A stretch of 64,000 nt of DNA from the NCBI GenBank assembly GCA_903901045.1, contig CAIUPP010000153.1, forward strand, positions 30,950-94,949, written 5' to 3'. How positions within the stretch are numbered: position 1 is the stretch's first letter; the number at the start of each line of letters is the position of its first letter. Shown here piece after piece: positions 16,566-26,299 of this stretch. The notes under the pieces were generated by a model. That model saw only the letters and a program-made list of their open reading frames with translations, was not told the origin of the DNA and did no database searches. This stretch comes from an uncultured Planctomycetota bacterium (GTDB lineage: Bacteria > Planctomycetota > Brocadiia > CAIUPP01). A program made the position numbers and the translations under genes.

Positions 16566-17191
16566 GTGGCGTAGCGGTGCGGTTGCGTCATAATGACCAC
16601 TCGCATTAGCGTACCTTGTTCTGGAGCGTCACTTCCCGACAGAGCAGTCGCACGACCGTCGCGATGATTGACAGGGTGGCCCGGCTAGGCGCGACTGCGA
16701 TTGTACGTTCTCTAGGTATATGTTATAAACGTTATACTATGGCTTAGTCAAATGTGCGGGCAAGGCCGGACGGGCTCCGGGTAAGTGCCTGGCAAGTACG
16801 TTCACTCGCTTTTCTGACCTGATGTCGAGTGCTGTGACGCGGCGCGGAGTAGACTTCCGATAGGCGCAGTCTCTTGGCTTCAAGGCCATGCGGATGAGAT
16901 TCGTCCCAACGTGGTTCCTTCTCGATTATGTTTTGGTGAGCAATCATTCTCTGCCGAGGGCTGCACGAGGGTCGTTCACCACGGCGTCAGTTTGGTTGCG
17001 CAGAATGATCCGGGAATAGGACGGAGAATGTCCCTATCAATACTAGGGGCAAGAGCAATTCCCGATGGGTATAATACGCGTTTGCAGGACTCAACTCCGA
17101 CGCAGGAAACCATGAGTACGTACGGCACAGACCGTTCCATACGGTTCAGAACCATGTGGGACCCAGGGCATTGTTATAGGAGAAAAGAAGG
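16566..17191. other. Intergenic region between divergent genes
   Basis: No convincing gene. It contains the regulon motif (16722-16737), a TATAAT box at 17070-17075 on the plus strand without a clear -35 partner, and a strong ribosome-binding site (AGGAG ... GAAGG) just before 17192. Confidence 0.6.
16722..16737 (+). promoter_or_regulatory. Regulon motif site 1
   Basis: GTTATAAACGTTATAC fits GTTATAA-N3-(T/G)TATA(C/T), shared with four other upstream regions of the cluster. It lies 157 bp upstream of the DUF1284-like gene and 455 bp upstream of the sialidase-fold gene. Confidence 0.6.
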
Positions 17192-18346
17192 ATGCAACTG
17201 CACGACGTCAAACGTACGTTCATCTATCATTCGCCACAATACCCGGGCTACACCTGTTGGTGCGGCCTTTGGACTATGCCGGACAACAGCGTGATGTGCT
17301 CTTTCCATCAGGCCACCGGGCCGGTCGAAGGACGTCCTAAGGCGCCGCCCGAGGTGCGGACACGTCTCAGCTGGCCGCCGCTCTGGCATCCCGAAGGCGA
17401 AGCGTATGACATGACCGGGCTGGACTTTCAGGTGATCCATCTGCGAAGCTTTGACTATGGCGTCACATGGAGAATGGCCGGTTCAGAGCATTTCCAGACG
17501 TGCCTGAATGGTTTCACCTGTGAGCCGGAGGTAGCACTACCGGACGGTTCCATACTTCGCGGCGTGTTTGGACCTTATCTGCCGTACAATGACATTCCGC
17601 GCACCGGGTATTTGCAGCGGTCGACAGACGGGGGCGCAACCTGGGGCAGATCGCAATTGTTCTATGACCATCCCGGTCAGATGGTGTGGCCGCGGCGCAT
17701 TCGGCCCCTTCGCGACGGACGCCTCCTCATGGGCTGCGGGCTGTACTTCACCGAGTACTCCAAGAGTACTCGTGACGCGTGGAGTAAGGATATGACCCAG
17801 GCGCTCTTCCTGTCCGAGGATGGCGGCAAGTCGTGGCAGGGGCCAGTGTACGTCTGCCCGGAGCGGCAGCGCCGCGAGTTTCACGGGGAGGAGTTTGACT
17901 GGGCGGAACTGCCGAACGGCGACCTTCTCATCATGATCCGGGCCGAAACGGTGCCGGGGTTCGACACCAAAGACCCTGGCCAAAGCCGCCGGCAGACGCG
18001 GTTGGTGAAGAAAGGATCCTCGTGGGAGTCCACATCTGTTGCTGGAACACCACTGCCGCCCAGCGGGCACCCGGAACTGCTGCTGCTGCGCGATGGAACA
18101 GTGCTGCACATTGACACGAGCGGCATCGCCTGGACAACTGACGGCGGAGAGCGTTGGACGAATTTCCAACTTCCTCCGCCGTCGAACAAAGCGGGTTGGA
18201 CTCAGCCAGGCGCGGCATATTACCCGCGCTCCGTCCAGATGGCAAATGGCGAAGTTCTCTGCATTGGCCATGTCGGCGGCGATAATGCATATGGAAGCGT
18301 GGACCAAGCCATCGTCGGGCTCAGGTTCTTCGTCAACGCCTCATGA
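17192..18346 (+). CDS. Sialidase-fold (BNR/Asp-box) protein 1
   Basis: Three Asp-boxes (STDGGATWG, SEDGGKSWQ, TTDGGERWT) and a repeating W/F pattern indicate a six-bladed beta-propeller of the sialidase superfamily. Members cleave or bind sialic acids and related acidic sugars. The usual N-terminal R-I-P arginine motif of true sialidases is not evident, so the substrate may be different. There is no signal peptide: the start MQLHDVKRTFIYHS has no hydrophobic stretch, implying a cytosolic enzyme unless exported in another way. The start is fixed by the ribosome-binding site ending 1-2 bases before ATG 17192. It is a single-gene unit within the cluster. Confidence 0.8.
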   Translation: MQLHDVKRTFIYHSPQYPGYTCWCGLWTMPDNSVMCSFHQATGPVEGRPKAPPEVRTRLSWPPLWHPEGEAYDMTGLDFQVIHLRSFDYGVTWRMAGSEHFQTCLNGFTCEPEVALPDGSILRGVFGPYLPYNDIPRTGYLQRSTDGGATWGRSQLFYDHPGQMVWPRRIRPLRDGRLLMGCGLYFTEYSKSTRDAWSKDMTQALFLSEDGGKSWQGPVYVCPERQRREFHGEEFDWAELPNGDLLIMIRAETVPGFDTKDPGQSRRQTRLVKKGSSWESTSVAGTPLPPSGHPELLLLRDGTVLHIDTSGIAWTTDGGERWTNFQLPPPSNKAGWTQPGAAYYPRSVQMANGEVLCIGHVGGDNAYGSVDQAIVGLRFFVNAS

Positions 18347-18884
18347 TTGGTTGCGCGGGTTGTGCTCGGTAGAAGGTTTGCTGAGCGTGGTGCTGCTGGC
18401 AGGAAGATGTTCTATTGTCATCTGCACGAGAGTTGGATGGGGGAGAATCGTAATCTGGCTTCGCACGCTAGCGAGCGTGTGCGGGTGGCGTTTCGAACGA
18501 GCAAGCCGCCGGCCACGGGAAGGGGCGGACTCCGCGAAATCGAACGCATACTCGGAGATGCGGGTATGTCCCAAGCCCGCAAGGGGGGCGCCCTGTGGAA
18601 CGACCGAATCGCCAATGAGGAAGGAATTCATGAAGTTGACATGTGAATCCACATACTGATATAATCGTTATAACCTAAAGTTCTGGTCTTATGTCGTTGA
18701 GGTGGGCTGTGCAGTGGTAATTGACCAGACAGAAGTGCCTTGCGACAACCCGTGAAGCTGCACGGCTGCCAGTAATTGAGCCTGCATGGGTGACGCAGTA
18801 CGTCCGTGCCAGGGAAATGCTTGCGGTCACATCTGCCGGGCATGTCATTCAAATTTGTTATGTTGGTGGGCAAGGGAAGAACTT
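18347..18884. other. Intergenic region with regulon motif
   Basis: Several short frames exist here, but none has a ribosome-binding site, a recognisable domain or a consistent codon pattern. It carries regulon motif site 2. The stretch 18350-18640 may be a decayed gene, but I cannot identify it. Confidence 0.5.
18659..18674 (-). promoter_or_regulatory. Regulon motif site 2
   Basis: On the minus strand it reads GTTATAACGATTATAT. It is 211 bp upstream of the M24-fold gene that starts the 18.9-28.8 kb operon. Confidence 0.65.
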
Positions 18885-20063
18885 ATGGGCTCGCTCACAC
18901 GGCTGTCATTCAGTCCGGCAGAGTACCGGAGAAGATGGGAGACAGTGCAGGAAGTGATGGCGGCACAAGGGATTTCTGCGCTGGTCCTGAGCAACCTCTC
19001 AAACATCTGCTACCTGTCCGGTTTTCAGACGATCGGTTCGTATGGATATGGTGTATATGCGTTGATCGTTCCGCTCAGAGGGGAACCGGTCCTGTTCGCG
19101 TCGGATTTCGAGAGCCACAATGCGGATATCTTTTCCCCGCTGAGTGAAATTGTGCGCTATCGGGTGCAGGACCAAGTTACGAGTTCGCCCATCGAGCGCT
19201 TGGCGCAGCTAATGAAGGAACGCAGTTGGGACGTAGGACGGATCGGTTGCGAGACGGAGCATTTCGGCCTCACCGGCCAGCAGTTCCATGTGCTTCGAAC
19301 ACGGCTGACTGGGGCACAATGGGTGGATGCCGCTGTGGTGGTCGAGAGTATCAAGTTGGTGAAGAGTGTCGAGGAGATTGCCGTCGTGAAGCGGGCGGCG
19401 GAATTGACGACGTCCGGGATGCTGGAGGGCATGCAGGCGGCAAGAGAAGGGGCCTCCGATAACGACATTGCGGCGGCGGCGTACGCGAAAATCGTTTCTG
19501 ATGGAGGAGAGTATTTCAGCCTGCAGCCGGTTATCACCTCCGGGCGGCGCTCCGGAATACCGCATTCGACGTTCCGGCGCGAGCGACTGAAACGCGGCGA
19601 TGTGCTCTTCATGGAAGTCAGCGCCGCTTTCGAGCGATACTCCGCTCCGGCGCTTCGGGCAGTCTCGATTGGGCAGCCGTCGGAAGAAGTTTGCCGCGCC
19701 TTTGAAGCATGTAAGGCGAGTGTGACCACGACCATGGCGAATCTGCGGTCCGGTGCAAGCACGCGCGAGGCGGCTCGTCGCGCGGGCAAAGCGTTGCGGG
19801 CCATCGCACCGGACCTGGTCTGGCATGGTTACTACGGGTACTCCGTCGGGCTGGCCTTTCCTCCTATGGGAAACGATTGCATGGTCCTGGGAGACATCAC
19901 CGAGGAGACGGACTACGAATTGCGCGCCGGGATGGTTTTTCACATCAACACCTCTCTTCGCAAGATTGGAGAATTTGGCGTGACAATGGGCGATACAGTG
20001 CTTGTAACGGAGACCGGTTGTGAGACTCTGACCCGCCTCCCGCAGGAGTTGAGCATGCGGTAA
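18885..20063 (+). CDS. M24-fold (creatinase/aminopeptidase P-like) protein lacking metal ligands
   Basis: The protein has the two-domain layout of creatinase/prolidase: an N-terminal Creatinase_N domain (LSNLSNICYLSGF) and a C-terminal pita-bread domain (ITSGRRSGIPHSTF, RGDVLFMEVSAAF). Comparison with the M24 metal site shows that the five usual ligands are absent or changed: the first Asp is Glu (FMEVS), the SDxTR Asp is lost (SAPALR), the GHGIG His is Tyr (GYSVG), and both late Glu are gone (HINTS, VTMGD). PHSTF keeps the conserved catalytic-type His. It may therefore be a metal-free C-N hydrolase like creatinase, acting on an amidino or amide sugar derivative, or a pseudo-enzyme. The start at ATG 18885 follows GGGAAG. 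First gene of a seven-gene run. Confidence 0.8.
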   Translation: MGSLTRLSFSPAEYRRRWETVQEVMAAQGISALVLSNLSNICYLSGFQTIGSYGYGVYALIVPLRGEPVLFASDFESHNADIFSPLSEIVRYRVQDQVTSSPIERLAQLMKERSWDVGRIGCETEHFGLTGQQFHVLRTRLTGAQWVDAAVVVESIKLVKSVEEIAVVKRAAELTTSGMLEGMQAAREGASDNDIAAAAYAKIVSDGGEYFSLQPVITSGRRSGIPHSTFRRERLKRGDVLFMEVSAAFERYSAPALRAVSIGQPSEEVCRAFEACKASVTTTMANLRSGASTREAARRAGKALRAIAPDLVWHGYYGYSVGLAFPPMGNDCMVLGDITEETDYELRAGMVFHINTSLRKIGEFGVTMGDTVLVTETGCETLTRLPQELSMR

Positions 20064-20130
20064 GTGGAGGGCGATTCACTTCGTCGGCGGCGAACAGAAG
20101 GGCGTTGCGAATGGTTGGCAAGGATTTGGC

Positions 20131-22278
20131 ATGAGAGAACTCTGGAGTGTGGTGCTCTTGGCGGCAGCGATGGGGGGATGCAGTGCATCATTCATCGTGA
20201 ACCCGGAAGGCGGAAGGACTCGTGAGCAGTCCCTCGCGGCGGCGAACCCGGTTGAGTATACGATGGAAGTCAAAGTGCAGAACCCGTGGATGTTCGGAAT
20301 GAGCGGCGAAACCGGCAATGAAATCCTGGCGCATGTTGTGCTGAACGTCTCGGAGGAGCAAAGGAAAGCGGGGGTCCTGAGCGTTCGATTGTTCTCGCAG
20401 GAGACGGGCAAATTGGCGCTGAACCAGGAAATCCGAGGCCCGGCGATAGCCACTGACTTGAAGTCACGCGCAGGCAGCCTTCCATGGGGGGCCTATGAGC
20501 TGCGCGCGGAGTTCAGAGCCGTGGGGAACCAGCCGTCCCTCTCCGTGATCAGTCGCGCCATCATTCTTCCGGGAGGGAAGCAGCAGATCAAGGTGCTGAA
20601 CAATTTCGTGAGCGAACTGATGAATGCCCGGGAGCGCGGACTTCTTGGCGTCAGGGAGATCTCGTTTATGAACCCGCGCGACGGATGGTGCTTCTTCTCA
20701 ATGGAGGGCAAAGCGTGCGTCCGGCTCGATGGGACTAGAGAGCCGATTCTTCCGGCCCGGGAATGGGTGAGACCGGAAGAGGCCATGCAGTACTTGAAGG
20801 CGGGCCGCCACACGCTGCGCATCGTGACAAACGCGGAGGAACCGCTGCAGCAGTTGATCGTGCGTTCGATTCCAGCGCTGCACTACTATATGTACAACGG
20901 GAACCCCTATATCGCTCCGCACGGACCGTACGACTGGGAGTTTCTCAAGAAATACGTCCTGGCCAACGTGAATGTGATGGTCGGGTTCGATGATCCGCGG
21001 GAGGAGCATATCAGACTGTGGAAAGAAACGGGCCGGAAGTGGCTTGGACATGCGGAAGCCCCGTACGTGCGTCCGGACGACCCAAACGCCGTCGAGGAGG
21101 TGTACAAGTCCTGGACAGAGAGCATAGGCTATCGGCACCATCTCATGGACGGCGCCCTGGCGGATGAGTTCACCAGCGGCGACGACGCGGTCTACGATGT
21201 CTGGCGCGCGGCCGTGGAGAAACTCAATGCCAACTATAAAGGGAAGAGTTTCTCGCCTTTCAGCGCCGGTGGAACTTGCCTGTTCGGACCGGACCGCAGC
21301 CGCCAATTCGGACGCGTGGCCATCGCAGGCGGCGGCAATCATTTCCCCGAGTACTACCTGCAGGAACAAGCCACCGAAGAGGCGGCGAAGGTGGACATCC
21401 ACAATTCGCTGGTCCAACGAGTTGCGCTTTGGGATGAAGCAATTCCCGGCATTCTGCCGCGCGTGGTTGCCGTGCTTAGCTACATGTCCGCGCCGTCACA
21501 GAGTCAGAACCTCCATCCCACGACGAACTTCAAAGTGTTCATGGATATGCAGATGCAGGCCCTGGCGACTGACCCGTCGCTCTTCGGCCTCGGCGGCGTG
21601 CTTTGGTACCGCGAAAGTTATTCCGATGCGGAGAACATTCGCTGGGGCAGTCAGCTTTTCAGGCATTACTGCATCGAAGGCCGGACGACACGCGCTACGA
21701 ATGATCCATACGCGCTGACCCAGTTGGAGAATCCCGACTTTGACGACGGGGTGCGCGGGTGGACCCTTGATCCCGCTGCGGAAGGCGGCATCAGGGCCGG
21801 CAAGTGCGACAGGTTTGGCTACCTGCAATGCCGCGCTTTTACGTCCGCCTTTGGCAACTATGCTCTCATTTCCACGAGGAACGTCACGAAGCCGAACGTG
21901 TTTCGCCAGACGATCAAGAACTTGGAACCCGGCCACCTCTATTCCATGAAGATGATTACGGGCGACTATAAGGACCTCCTCAACTGCGTCTCCCGCAAGG
22001 ACGACCATGCGATCTCCATCTCAATCACCGGCGCGGATATTCTGCCGGGGCCGCATCATGCCTTCCAGTTCGCGATGTGGAGCCGAGGCCATGATGCGGC
22101 AGGATTCAGCGATGAGCACCCGTATTGGTTCAACTATCACTGGCGCGTCTTCCGGGCCAACGGCACAACCGCGGAACTCGCGATCTCGGATTGGAGAGGT
22201 CCACATGATGCGGGTGGGCCGGTAGGACAGGAGTTGGCCTACAACTTCATTGAGGTTCAACCATATCTGGAAGAGTAG
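20131..22278 (+). CDS. Exported DEF-family giant protein 1 (lipoprotein-like)
   Basis: The N-terminus MRELWSVVLLAAAMGGC is a lipoprotein-type signal (lipid on Cys17). Residues 40-150 form a beta-sandwich-like segment; 150-255 hold ILPGGKQQIKVLNNFVSELM and MNPRDGWCFF, shared with paralogue 2. Residues 260-550 look like an alpha/beta barrel with D345-E346-F347 after LMDGALA; a C-terminal beta domain (about 560-715) resembles a carbohydrate-binding module. Paralogues 2, 3 and 4 (22358, 33495, 45545) conserve the same core, including the DEF triad and RHYxIEGxT. I infer a cell-surface glycosidase-like enzyme, but no named family was recognised. Follows the M24 gene by 67 bp. Confidence 0.75.
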   Translation: MRELWSVVLLAAAMGGCSASFIVNPEGGRTREQSLAAANPVEYTMEVKVQNPWMFGMSGETGNEILAHVVLNVSEEQRKAGVLSVRLFSQETGKLALNQEIRGPAIATDLKSRAGSLPWGAYELRAEFRAVGNQPSLSVISRAIILPGGKQQIKVLNNFVSELMNARERGLLGVREISFMNPRDGWCFFSMEGKACVRLDGTREPILPAREWVRPEEAMQYLKAGRHTLRIVTNAEEPLQQLIVRSIPALHYYMYNGNPYIAPHGPYDWEFLKKYVLANVNVMVGFDDPREEHIRLWKETGRKWLGHAEAPYVRPDDPNAVEEVYKSWTESIGYRHHLMDGALADEFTSGDDAVYDVWRAAVEKLNANYKGKSFSPFSAGGTCLFGPDRSRQFGRVAIAGGGNHFPEYYLQEQATEEAAKVDIHNSLVQRVALWDEAIPGILPRVVAVLSYMSAPSQSQNLHPTTNFKVFMDMQMQALATDPSLFGLGGVLWYRESYSDAENIRWGSQLFRHYCIEGRTTRATNDPYALTQLENPDFDDGVRGWTLDPAAEGGIRAGKCDRFGYLQCRAFTSAFGNYALISTRNVTKPNVFRQTIKNLEPGHLYSMKMITGDYKDLLNCVSRKDDHAISISITGADILPGPHHAFQFAMWSRGHDAAGFSDEHPYWFNYHWRVFRANGTTAELAISDWRGPHDAGGPVGQELAYNFIEVQPYLEE

Positions 22279-22308
22279 AAGTCAGGAATTCGCCGGACTC
22301 ATTCATGA

Positions 22309-22333
22309 AGTGTCGTTTCGTGGAAACGACACT
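22309..22333. promoter_or_regulatory. Perfect hairpin between DEF genes 1 and 2
   Basis: AGTGTCGTTTC and GAAACGACACT pair perfectly (11 bp) around a 3-nt loop GTG. No U-run follows, so it is not a classical terminator. It sits between two co-directional genes, 25 bp before the ribosome-binding site AAAAGGA of the second, and could set relative expression by RNA processing or attenuation. Confidence 0.7.
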
Positions 22334-22357
22334 CCCAAGCAGAAAAGGATCGGAATC

Positions 22358-25300
22358 ATGCTATTGCGACTGGCTTTGGTGGTGGCCTTTGCCGCTGGTG
22401 GCTGCACATGTGGAGTGGTCAGCGAACGGCAGGGTACGCCCACGGGAACTGTGGTTCATGCGATTCGCGCCGTGAAACCACCCGTGCTCGACGGCCGGCT
22501 TGACGACCCCTGCTGGAGGAACGCGCAGGAGATATCGGGGTTCGTAGCCTATGGCACGACCAATCCGGCGCAGCGGCAATCGCTGGGGTATGTCTGCTTC
22601 GATGATCAAAACCTGTACATCGGCATGAAGTGTCTCATGCCTGCGGGGGCCAAACCGATAGGCGAACTGCGCCCCGGTCATGACGCGGCGATCTTCGGCG
22701 GCGACGATATCGTGGAGATCATGGTGGACCCCGGCAAGTCGGGAACGGACTACTTCCAGTTCTGCACAAATGCGTACGGTGCGCGGTACGACACGGCCCG
22801 CCACGGCGGCGGGAGCGTAGCGGACGCGAAATGGAATGGCGATTGGCAGGCGGCCGGGCACATTGACGAGGGTTACTGGACCATCGAAGTAGCCATTCCC
22901 TATTACGTGATGGGCATTACGTCGCAGACCGGCGCCACGTGGGGCCTTAACCTGTGCCGCGACGCCGCAATGAGCGGTTCATTTGAGCTTTCGTCAATTC
23001 TCCGGAACGGGAATTTCAACGCGGCCCCCGATTTCGTGACGCTGGAAGGTATCACGGCCGATTTCCACCAGTTCGCCATGCAGATCGGCGCCCCGAAGGC
23101 GCAGCTCACCTTGGGAGAGCCGCCGCAACTGGCGCTGAACGTGCCCATTACCAATAGCACCGGCAAGAACCGGGGAGTGCGGATTGACCGCCACTTCGTT
23201 GAGGCGGGTGCGGAGAAGACTGCCTCAAGTTCCGTGACTTTGAGGCGCGATGAGATATTCATCCTGCCCATCGGGACGGTCGGCGTGGAGGACGTTCTGG
23301 ACCGTGGCAACGAAGTCTATTACAGGGCTGCGCTGCCTCAGACTCACACGATAGTAGTGAAGGACGAGGCCAATGGTGCATTCCTGTCTTCCTCCCCAGT
23401 GAGTCAAACCATCCACCGGGCCATGGCGCTCACGGTGAACCCGGCCTGGCATCCAAACATGACAAACAAAGCGACTGAGGCTGTCACCGCTCGCGTGACC
23501 GTGGACATCGCCGATACTCAACGCCGCGCCGGTTCCCTTCGTGTGACGCTCGTGGCGAAGGAGTCAGACCAAGGTTTTGCGGAGAAAACCTTTGCTGCGC
23601 CGGAGGAGACGACGGATGTCTGCTTCCCGGCCACCGGCATTCCCTGGGGCGCCTATGAGATGCGCGCGGTGTTGTTCGACCAGACCGGAAAGAAATTGCT
23701 GGCTGCGCACGCCCCGGCGCTGATCCTGCCCGGCGGCAAGCAGCAGATCCGCGTGTTGAACAATTTTGTCAGCGAACTGATGAACGCCAAAGAACGTGAT
23801 CTCCTTGACGCCGGCGAAATTCCGTTCATGAACCCGCGCGATGGGTGGTGTTTCTTTGCCCTCCAAGGCGGGGCGCAGATCAGACTCGACGGGGCGGCGG
23901 ACCCAATTCTGCCGGTTGCCGCCTGGGGCAATCCAAACGAGGCGATGCGGTACCTGAAGGCCGGACGGCATACCTTGTCCGTCACGTGCTCGGAGGGTGC
24001 TAAGCTTGAGCAAGTCGTCGTTCGTTCTATCCCGGCACTGCTATTCGACTACTATGGGTCCGTACCGCCACTGGCAGGCTTTGGCCCCTGGGACTGGGAG
24101 TTCATGGGCAAGCACATCCTGCCCCACATCAACACAATGATTGACGCGGGCGTTCCACGAGAACCCGGGCACATCGAGATGTGGAAGAAAATAGGACGGA
24201 GCTGGATAGCGCAAACGGGGCGCCTGGACATTGACGCGTTGCAGCTTGACCCGGCAAGTCCGGATGCGGCGGACAAGGTCTGCAAAGTGTGGGAGCAGAG
24301 TCCCGGCTATCAGCACCCCTTGATGGACGGGGTGATCTGCGATGAGTTTACCACCAGCAATGATCCCATCTATGACGTGTACACCCGTGCGGTCGAGAAA
24401 CTGAATGCCAAGTTCCCAAACAGGACCTTCAGCCCCTACAACGCCTGGATCTGGGGCTTGGACAAGAGCGGCAAACTGGCGCAGGCGTCCATCTCCGGCG
24501 GCGGGTATTGCGCTCCGGAGTATTACCTCGAAGCAATGTCTGGTCGGGCTACCGCTGAGGGGAATATCCGCAGGACCTTGACGCAGGCCGTGCGAAAATG
24601 GAACGAACACATGCCGGGCGTCAACCCGCGCGTGATCGTCGTCCCCAGCTACTTCAGCAGTGGATCCATGTGCTCGGACGTCTCCGACGGAAATTACCGC
24701 GTGTTCATGGACATGGAGATTCAAGCCCTGGCTACGGACCCTGGCTGTTTCGGTTTGGGCGGGCTCCTGTGGTATCGCAGCAGCTACACAGACCGCGAGT
24801 ACGTCCGCTGGGCGGCGCAGTTGTTCCGGCATTACGGTATCGAAGGCCACACGGAATCTGCGACGCAGGAACCTTATGAACTTACACACGTGAAGAATCC
24901 CGAGTTCGCCGCAGGCGCTGAAGGATGGGATTTCCAGCAGGCTGAAGAGGGCGCCATTCGATGCGGCAGTTTCCCCGGCTACGGTTTCGCCGAGGGGCGC
25001 TACTTCTATCGTTCGACGGTCGGCGACACGTTCCTGATCACCAAGCGCAGCGCCAAGGGCCCCAACATCGTCCGCCAGGAGATGAAGGATCTGACGCCGG
25101 GGAAGCTGTATAGTCTGCGGATGATCACTGGCGATTACGGCGATCTTGTCAAGGGCAGCTCTCAACGGCAACTGCACGCCATTTCCATCACGTTTGACGG
25201 CGCCGAAGTCCTGGAAGGGCCCCGGAATTCATTCCAAAATGCGTACGTGGGCACGGGGTCCTGGAAGCAGTCCGGCAAGTTCTTCGCCCAGGAGAACCCG

Positions 25301-25456
25301 CTGTGGGTGAACTTCCACTGGCGTGTCTTCCGCGCAAAAGGCAAGACGGCCACGCTGGTCCTCTCTGACTGGTCCTCCGGGAAGGAACCAGGGGGTCCGA
25401 CCGGCCAGGAACTCATTTACAACTTCGTCAAGGTTCAGCCGTACTTTGCCGAATAG
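22358..25456 (+). CDS. Exported DEF-family giant protein 2 with CBM9-like N-terminus
   Basis: ATG 22358 follows AAAAGGA and gives a lipoprotein signal (MLLRLALVVAFAAGG-C16). Residues about 30-245 match a CBM9/DOMON-like beta-sandwich (PVLDGRLDDPCWRNA ... NLYIGMKC), a sugar-binding module of bacterial surface proteins. The rest parallels paralogue 1: ILPGGKQQIRVLNNFVSELM, MNPRDGWCFF, barrel-like core with D662-E663-F664, LFRHYGIEGHTE, and a C-terminal beta domain (about 890-1032). The two genes are thus tandem paralogues differing by the added CBM9-like module. Probably a surface-anchored polysaccharide-binding or -degrading protein. Confidence 0.75.
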   Translation: MLLRLALVVAFAAGGCTCGVVSERQGTPTGTVVHAIRAVKPPVLDGRLDDPCWRNAQEISGFVAYGTTNPAQRQSLGYVCFDDQNLYIGMKCLMPAGAKPIGELRPGHDAAIFGGDDIVEIMVDPGKSGTDYFQFCTNAYGARYDTARHGGGSVADAKWNGDWQAAGHIDEGYWTIEVAIPYYVMGITSQTGATWGLNLCRDAAMSGSFELSSILRNGNFNAAPDFVTLEGITADFHQFAMQIGAPKAQLTLGEPPQLALNVPITNSTGKNRGVRIDRHFVEAGAEKTASSSVTLRRDEIFILPIGTVGVEDVLDRGNEVYYRAALPQTHTIVVKDEANGAFLSSSPVSQTIHRAMALTVNPAWHPNMTNKATEAVTARVTVDIADTQRRAGSLRVTLVAKESDQGFAEKTFAAPEETTDVCFPATGIPWGAYEMRAVLFDQTGKKLLAAHAPALILPGGKQQIRVLNNFVSELMNAKERDLLDAGEIPFMNPRDGWCFFALQGGAQIRLDGAADPILPVAAWGNPNEAMRYLKAGRHTLSVTCSEGAKLEQVVVRSIPALLFDYYGSVPPLAGFGPWDWEFMGKHILPHINTMIDAGVPREPGHIEMWKKIGRSWIAQTGRLDIDALQLDPASPDAADKVCKVWEQSPGYQHPLMDGVICDEFTTSNDPIYDVYTRAVEKLNAKFPNRTFSPYNAWIWGLDKSGKLAQASISGGGYCAPEYYLEAMSGRATAEGNIRRTLTQAVRKWNEHMPGVNPRVIVVPSYFSSGSMCSDVSDGNYRVFMDMEIQALATDPGCFGLGGLLWYRSSYTDREYVRWAAQLFRHYGIEGHTESATQEPYELTHVKNPEFAAGAEGWDFQQAEEGAIRCGSFPGYGFAEGRYFYRSTVGDTFLITKRSAKGPNIVRQEMKDLTPGKLYSLRMITGDYGDLVKGSSQRQLHAISITFDGAEVLEGPRNSFQNAYVGTGSWKQSGKFFAQENPLWVNFHWRVFRAKGKTATLVLSDWSSGKEPGGPTGQELIYNFVKVQPYFAE

Positions 25457-25474
25457 CCAGAGAGAGGCGCATCG

Positions 25475-26296
25475 ATGACCGACGCCATGGCAATGACGCA
25501 GACTGCCTCCATCCGGGCGATCGACGTTCACGCGCATGTGGGCTGGTACCGGCGCGGCGTCAACGCGCACATGGACAGGTTCTGCAGCGCAACGGCGAAA
25601 GTGATTTCGGACCGCGCGCGCCGGGCGCGAATCCGCTGGACCATGGTGTCGCCTTTACGCGCGTTGCTGCCCCGCGGACATGGAGATGTTCTCGCCGGCA
25701 ACGAGGAGGCGCGAAAGGCCGTTGCGTCGACTCGCAACCTCCTCATGTGGGCGGTGCTCAGTCCTCACAACCCGGCAAGCTTTTCACAGGTCGCGGAACT
25801 GCTGACGCTGAGAAAGTGCGTCGGCATCAAGATTCACCCAGAGGAACACCTGTATGCTATTCGGCGCGAGGGGAAGGCCCTCTTCGAATTTGCCGCGCGT
25901 CATCGCGCCGTCATCCTGACCCATAGCGGCGAGAAGAACAGCATGCCCGCGGAATTTGTGAAGTGGGCCGATCGCTTCCCGGAGGTGCGTCTGATCCTGG
26001 GGCACCTCGGGTGCGGTTGGGACGGCGATCCGACCCACCAGGTCCGCGCGGTGCAACGGTCGAAGCGGGGAAACGTTTTCGTGGATACCTCCAGCGCGAT
26101 GAACGTGACGCCCGGCCTGATCGAATGGGCGGTGGGGGAGATCGGCGCCGAGAAGGTTCTGTTCGGGACCGATTCGCCCTGCTATTTCGCCCCCATGCAA
26201 CGCGCACGCATTGACTTTGCTGAACTTCGTGACAGCCAGAAGCGACGCATCCTGGTCGAGAACGCCTGTGCTCTTTTCGGTTTGAAGAAAGGTTAG
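25475..26296 (+). CDS. Amidohydrolase-superfamily metal-dependent hydrolase
   Basis: The TIM-barrel metal motif D-V-H-A-H appears near residue 15; IKIHPEEH, VILTHSGE, LILGHLGCG and the late FGTDSP Asp follow in the order expected for the amidohydrolase 2 family (PF04909). Such enzymes hydrolyse lactones or amides or decarboxylate aromatic acids; in a sugar-acid cluster a lactonase role is attractive but unproven. Cytosolic, 273 aa. It lies 18 bp after DEF gene 2 and 3 bp before the DapA-family gene, so the three are co-transcribed. Confidence 0.85.
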   Translation: MTDAMAMTQTASIRAIDVHAHVGWYRRGVNAHMDRFCSATAKVISDRARRARIRWTMVSPLRALLPRGHGDVLAGNEEARKAVASTRNLLMWAVLSPHNPASFSQVAELLTLRKCVGIKIHPEEHLYAIRREGKALFEFAARHRAVILTHSGEKNSMPAEFVKWADRFPEVRLILGHLGCGWDGDPTHQVRAVQRSKRGNVFVDTSSAMNVTPGLIEWAVGEIGAEKVLFGTDSPCYFAPMQRARIDFAELRDSQKRRILVENACALFGLKKG

Positions 26297-26299
26297 AAC

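Noticed and set aside
15465..16574. Long plus-strand ORF opposite the DUF1284-like gene
   Set aside because: It lies antisense to a frame with clear repeated domain signatures and has no recognisable motif or ribosome-binding site.
18347..18659. Small genes in the 18.35-18.66 kb frames on both strands
   Set aside because: Several overlapping frames of similar length, none with a start signal or domain; likely non-coding.
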